A model generated the notes under the pieces. The model was given only the letters and a program-made list of their open reading frames with translations, did not search any database and was not told the origin of the DNA. A program made the position numbers and the translations under genes. Positions 5,578 through 6,194 of a DNA stretch of 6,194 nucleotides are shown here, piece after piece; positions within the stretch are counted from its first letter, which is position 1, and each line of letters opens with the position of its first letter. Source of the stretch: Bacilli bacterium. Its GTDB lineage: Bacteria > Bacillota_I > Bacilli_A > RF39 > UBA660. The DNA is taken from assembly GCA_028685445.1 (NCBI GenBank), contig JAQUDY010000066.1, positions 1 to 6,194 of the forward strand, written 5' to 3'.

Positions 5578-5598
5578 AAAAAGGCTTTCTAGCCTTTT
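5578..5598 (-). terminator. Intrinsic terminator of htrA
   Basis: Stem AAAAGGCT/AGCCTTTT (5598-5591 with 5586-5579), tetraloop AGAA, with the stem's T residues running on to 5578. It begins within the htrA stop codon. It is the most GC-rich stem in the window and a convincing rho-independent terminator. Confidence 0.85.
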
Positions 5599-6194
5599 AA
5601 CTTGTTTTTTGATTCAAATTTATTTTAGTTGTTTCTTTTTTTGTTCCTCTTATATAGGTCAGCTCTACTTTGTCACCAACACTATATTTATATAAATAGT
5701 ACCTAAGTTTTGCTGATGTTGTAATATCGTATTTACCGAACTTTGTTATTACATCACCTTTATCTAGTCCAGCTTCTGCAGCCGGGGTCCCAGCTTGGAC
5801 ATAGGCTACAACAGCACCACTAGTAATTGAAGTATCTATAGCTATTCCATATTGATATTTTAGTACTTCTGTATCAGTTATATTTAAAGTTCCAACGCCT
5901 AATACTGGTCTTATTATCTCTTTATTATTTATTAATTGATTGGCAAAATTAAGAGCATCTTCTATCGGAATTGCAAAACCGATACCTTCTACACCACTAC
6001 TTACTAATTTCATGTTAGTAACGCCAACAACTTCTCCGTTTGAATTAGCTAGTGGACCTCCACTATTTCCAGGGTTAATAGCCGCATCTGTTTGCATTAC
6101 GCTCATTACCCAGTTAGCTACTCCAGAGTTTCCTGTTCCAACTTCTACTAAACGATCTTTTCCACTTAATATTCCGCGAGTTACTGTCCAAGAA
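5597..6194 (-). CDS. htrA: HtrA/DegP-type serine protease with PDZ domain (5' end outside the window)
   Basis: Trypsin-like (S1C) protease of the cell-surface quality-control type. The visible frame gives 198 residues plus a stop and is open to the right edge. It starts in SWTVTRGILSGKDR, the usual HtrA strand after the catalytic Asp region, so the gene does not begin at the internal ATG at 6106. The nucleophile is in TDAAINPGNSGGPL (Ser at visible residue 44), followed by IGFAIPIEDA, the substrate-binding region. One PDZ domain follows (about 107-195), including a GV/IAIDT segment, AGTPAAEAGLDKGDVI and a final beta strand. The His and Asp of the triad and any membrane anchor lie outside. In Bacilli such proteins are usually anchored by one N-terminal membrane helix. 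The symbol is by family; htrA, htrB and htrC/yyxA cannot be told apart from this fragment. It is followed directly by a strong terminator. Confidence 0.93.
   Translation of the reverse strand, partial: SWTVTRGILSGKDRLVEVGTGNSGVANWVMSVMQTDAAINPGNSGGPLANSNGEVVGVTNMKLVSSGVEGIGFAIPIEDALNFANQLINNKEIIRPVLGVGTLNITDTEVLKYQYGIAIDTSITSGAVVAYVQAGTPAAEAGLDKGDVITKFGKYDITTSAKLRYYLYKYSVGDKVELTYIRGTKKETTKINLNQKTS

Noticed and set aside
6104..6106. ATG at 6106 as the start of the protease
   Set aside because: The frame continues upstream with clear HtrA sequence (TVTRGILSGKDR), and the catalytic His and Asp must lie further upstream, so this ATG is an internal Met.

Overview
The window is a stretch of AT-rich bacterial chromosome in which every gene lies on the minus strand, so transcription runs from high to low coordinates. 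The gene set and order (serine protease HtrA, ychF, rpsF-ssb-rpsR, then rplI-dnaB) match the replication-origin-proximal cluster of Bacilli (in Bacillus subtilis: yyaF/ychF, rpsF-ssb-rpsR and, nearby, rplI-dnaC). Low GC, strong AGGAGG-type ribosome sites, AT-rich stem-loop terminators, the Zn-ribbon form of S18 and a DUF5011-like/GH25 lipoprotein all suggest a low-GC Firmicute, probably an uncultured Bacilli lineage (inference; genus not determinable). All Trp codons I checked are TGG and every visible stop is TAA or TAG, so there is no sign of the Mollicutes code.

Layout in transcription order. (1) 6194-5597: the C-terminal 198 residues of an HtrA/DegP-type protease, ending in a clear hairpin terminator. 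(2) 5540-4443: ychF with its own extended -10 promoter. (3) 4419-3334: the rpsF-ssb-rpsR operon, preceded by a promoter and a structured leader that resembles the S6:S18 autoregulatory leader, with a segment complementary to the rpsF Shine-Dalgarno sequence. A perfect 28-base palindrome plus U-tract ends this operon. (4) 3309-1788: a two-gene unit, a GH25-muramidase lipoprotein and an overlapping RNHCP-family zinc protein. Its only visible promoter places the -10 box six bases from the start codon, which predicts a leaderless mRNA. (5) 1747-1: rplI-dnaB, with its own extended -10 promoter; dnaB runs off the left edge without its last residues.

The housekeeping genes serve the ribosome (S6, S18, L9, YchF) and the replication fork (SSB, DnaB). 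The accessory element is the GH25/RNHCP pair, which sits between rpsR and rplI where many Bacilli carry gdpP/yybT. I saw no mobile element, CRISPR array, tRNA or rRNA. No stretch without a gene exceeds about 125 bases. No wholly novel system is evident; the points most worth checking are the leaderless GH25 promoter, the rpsF leader and the rearranged gdpP position.
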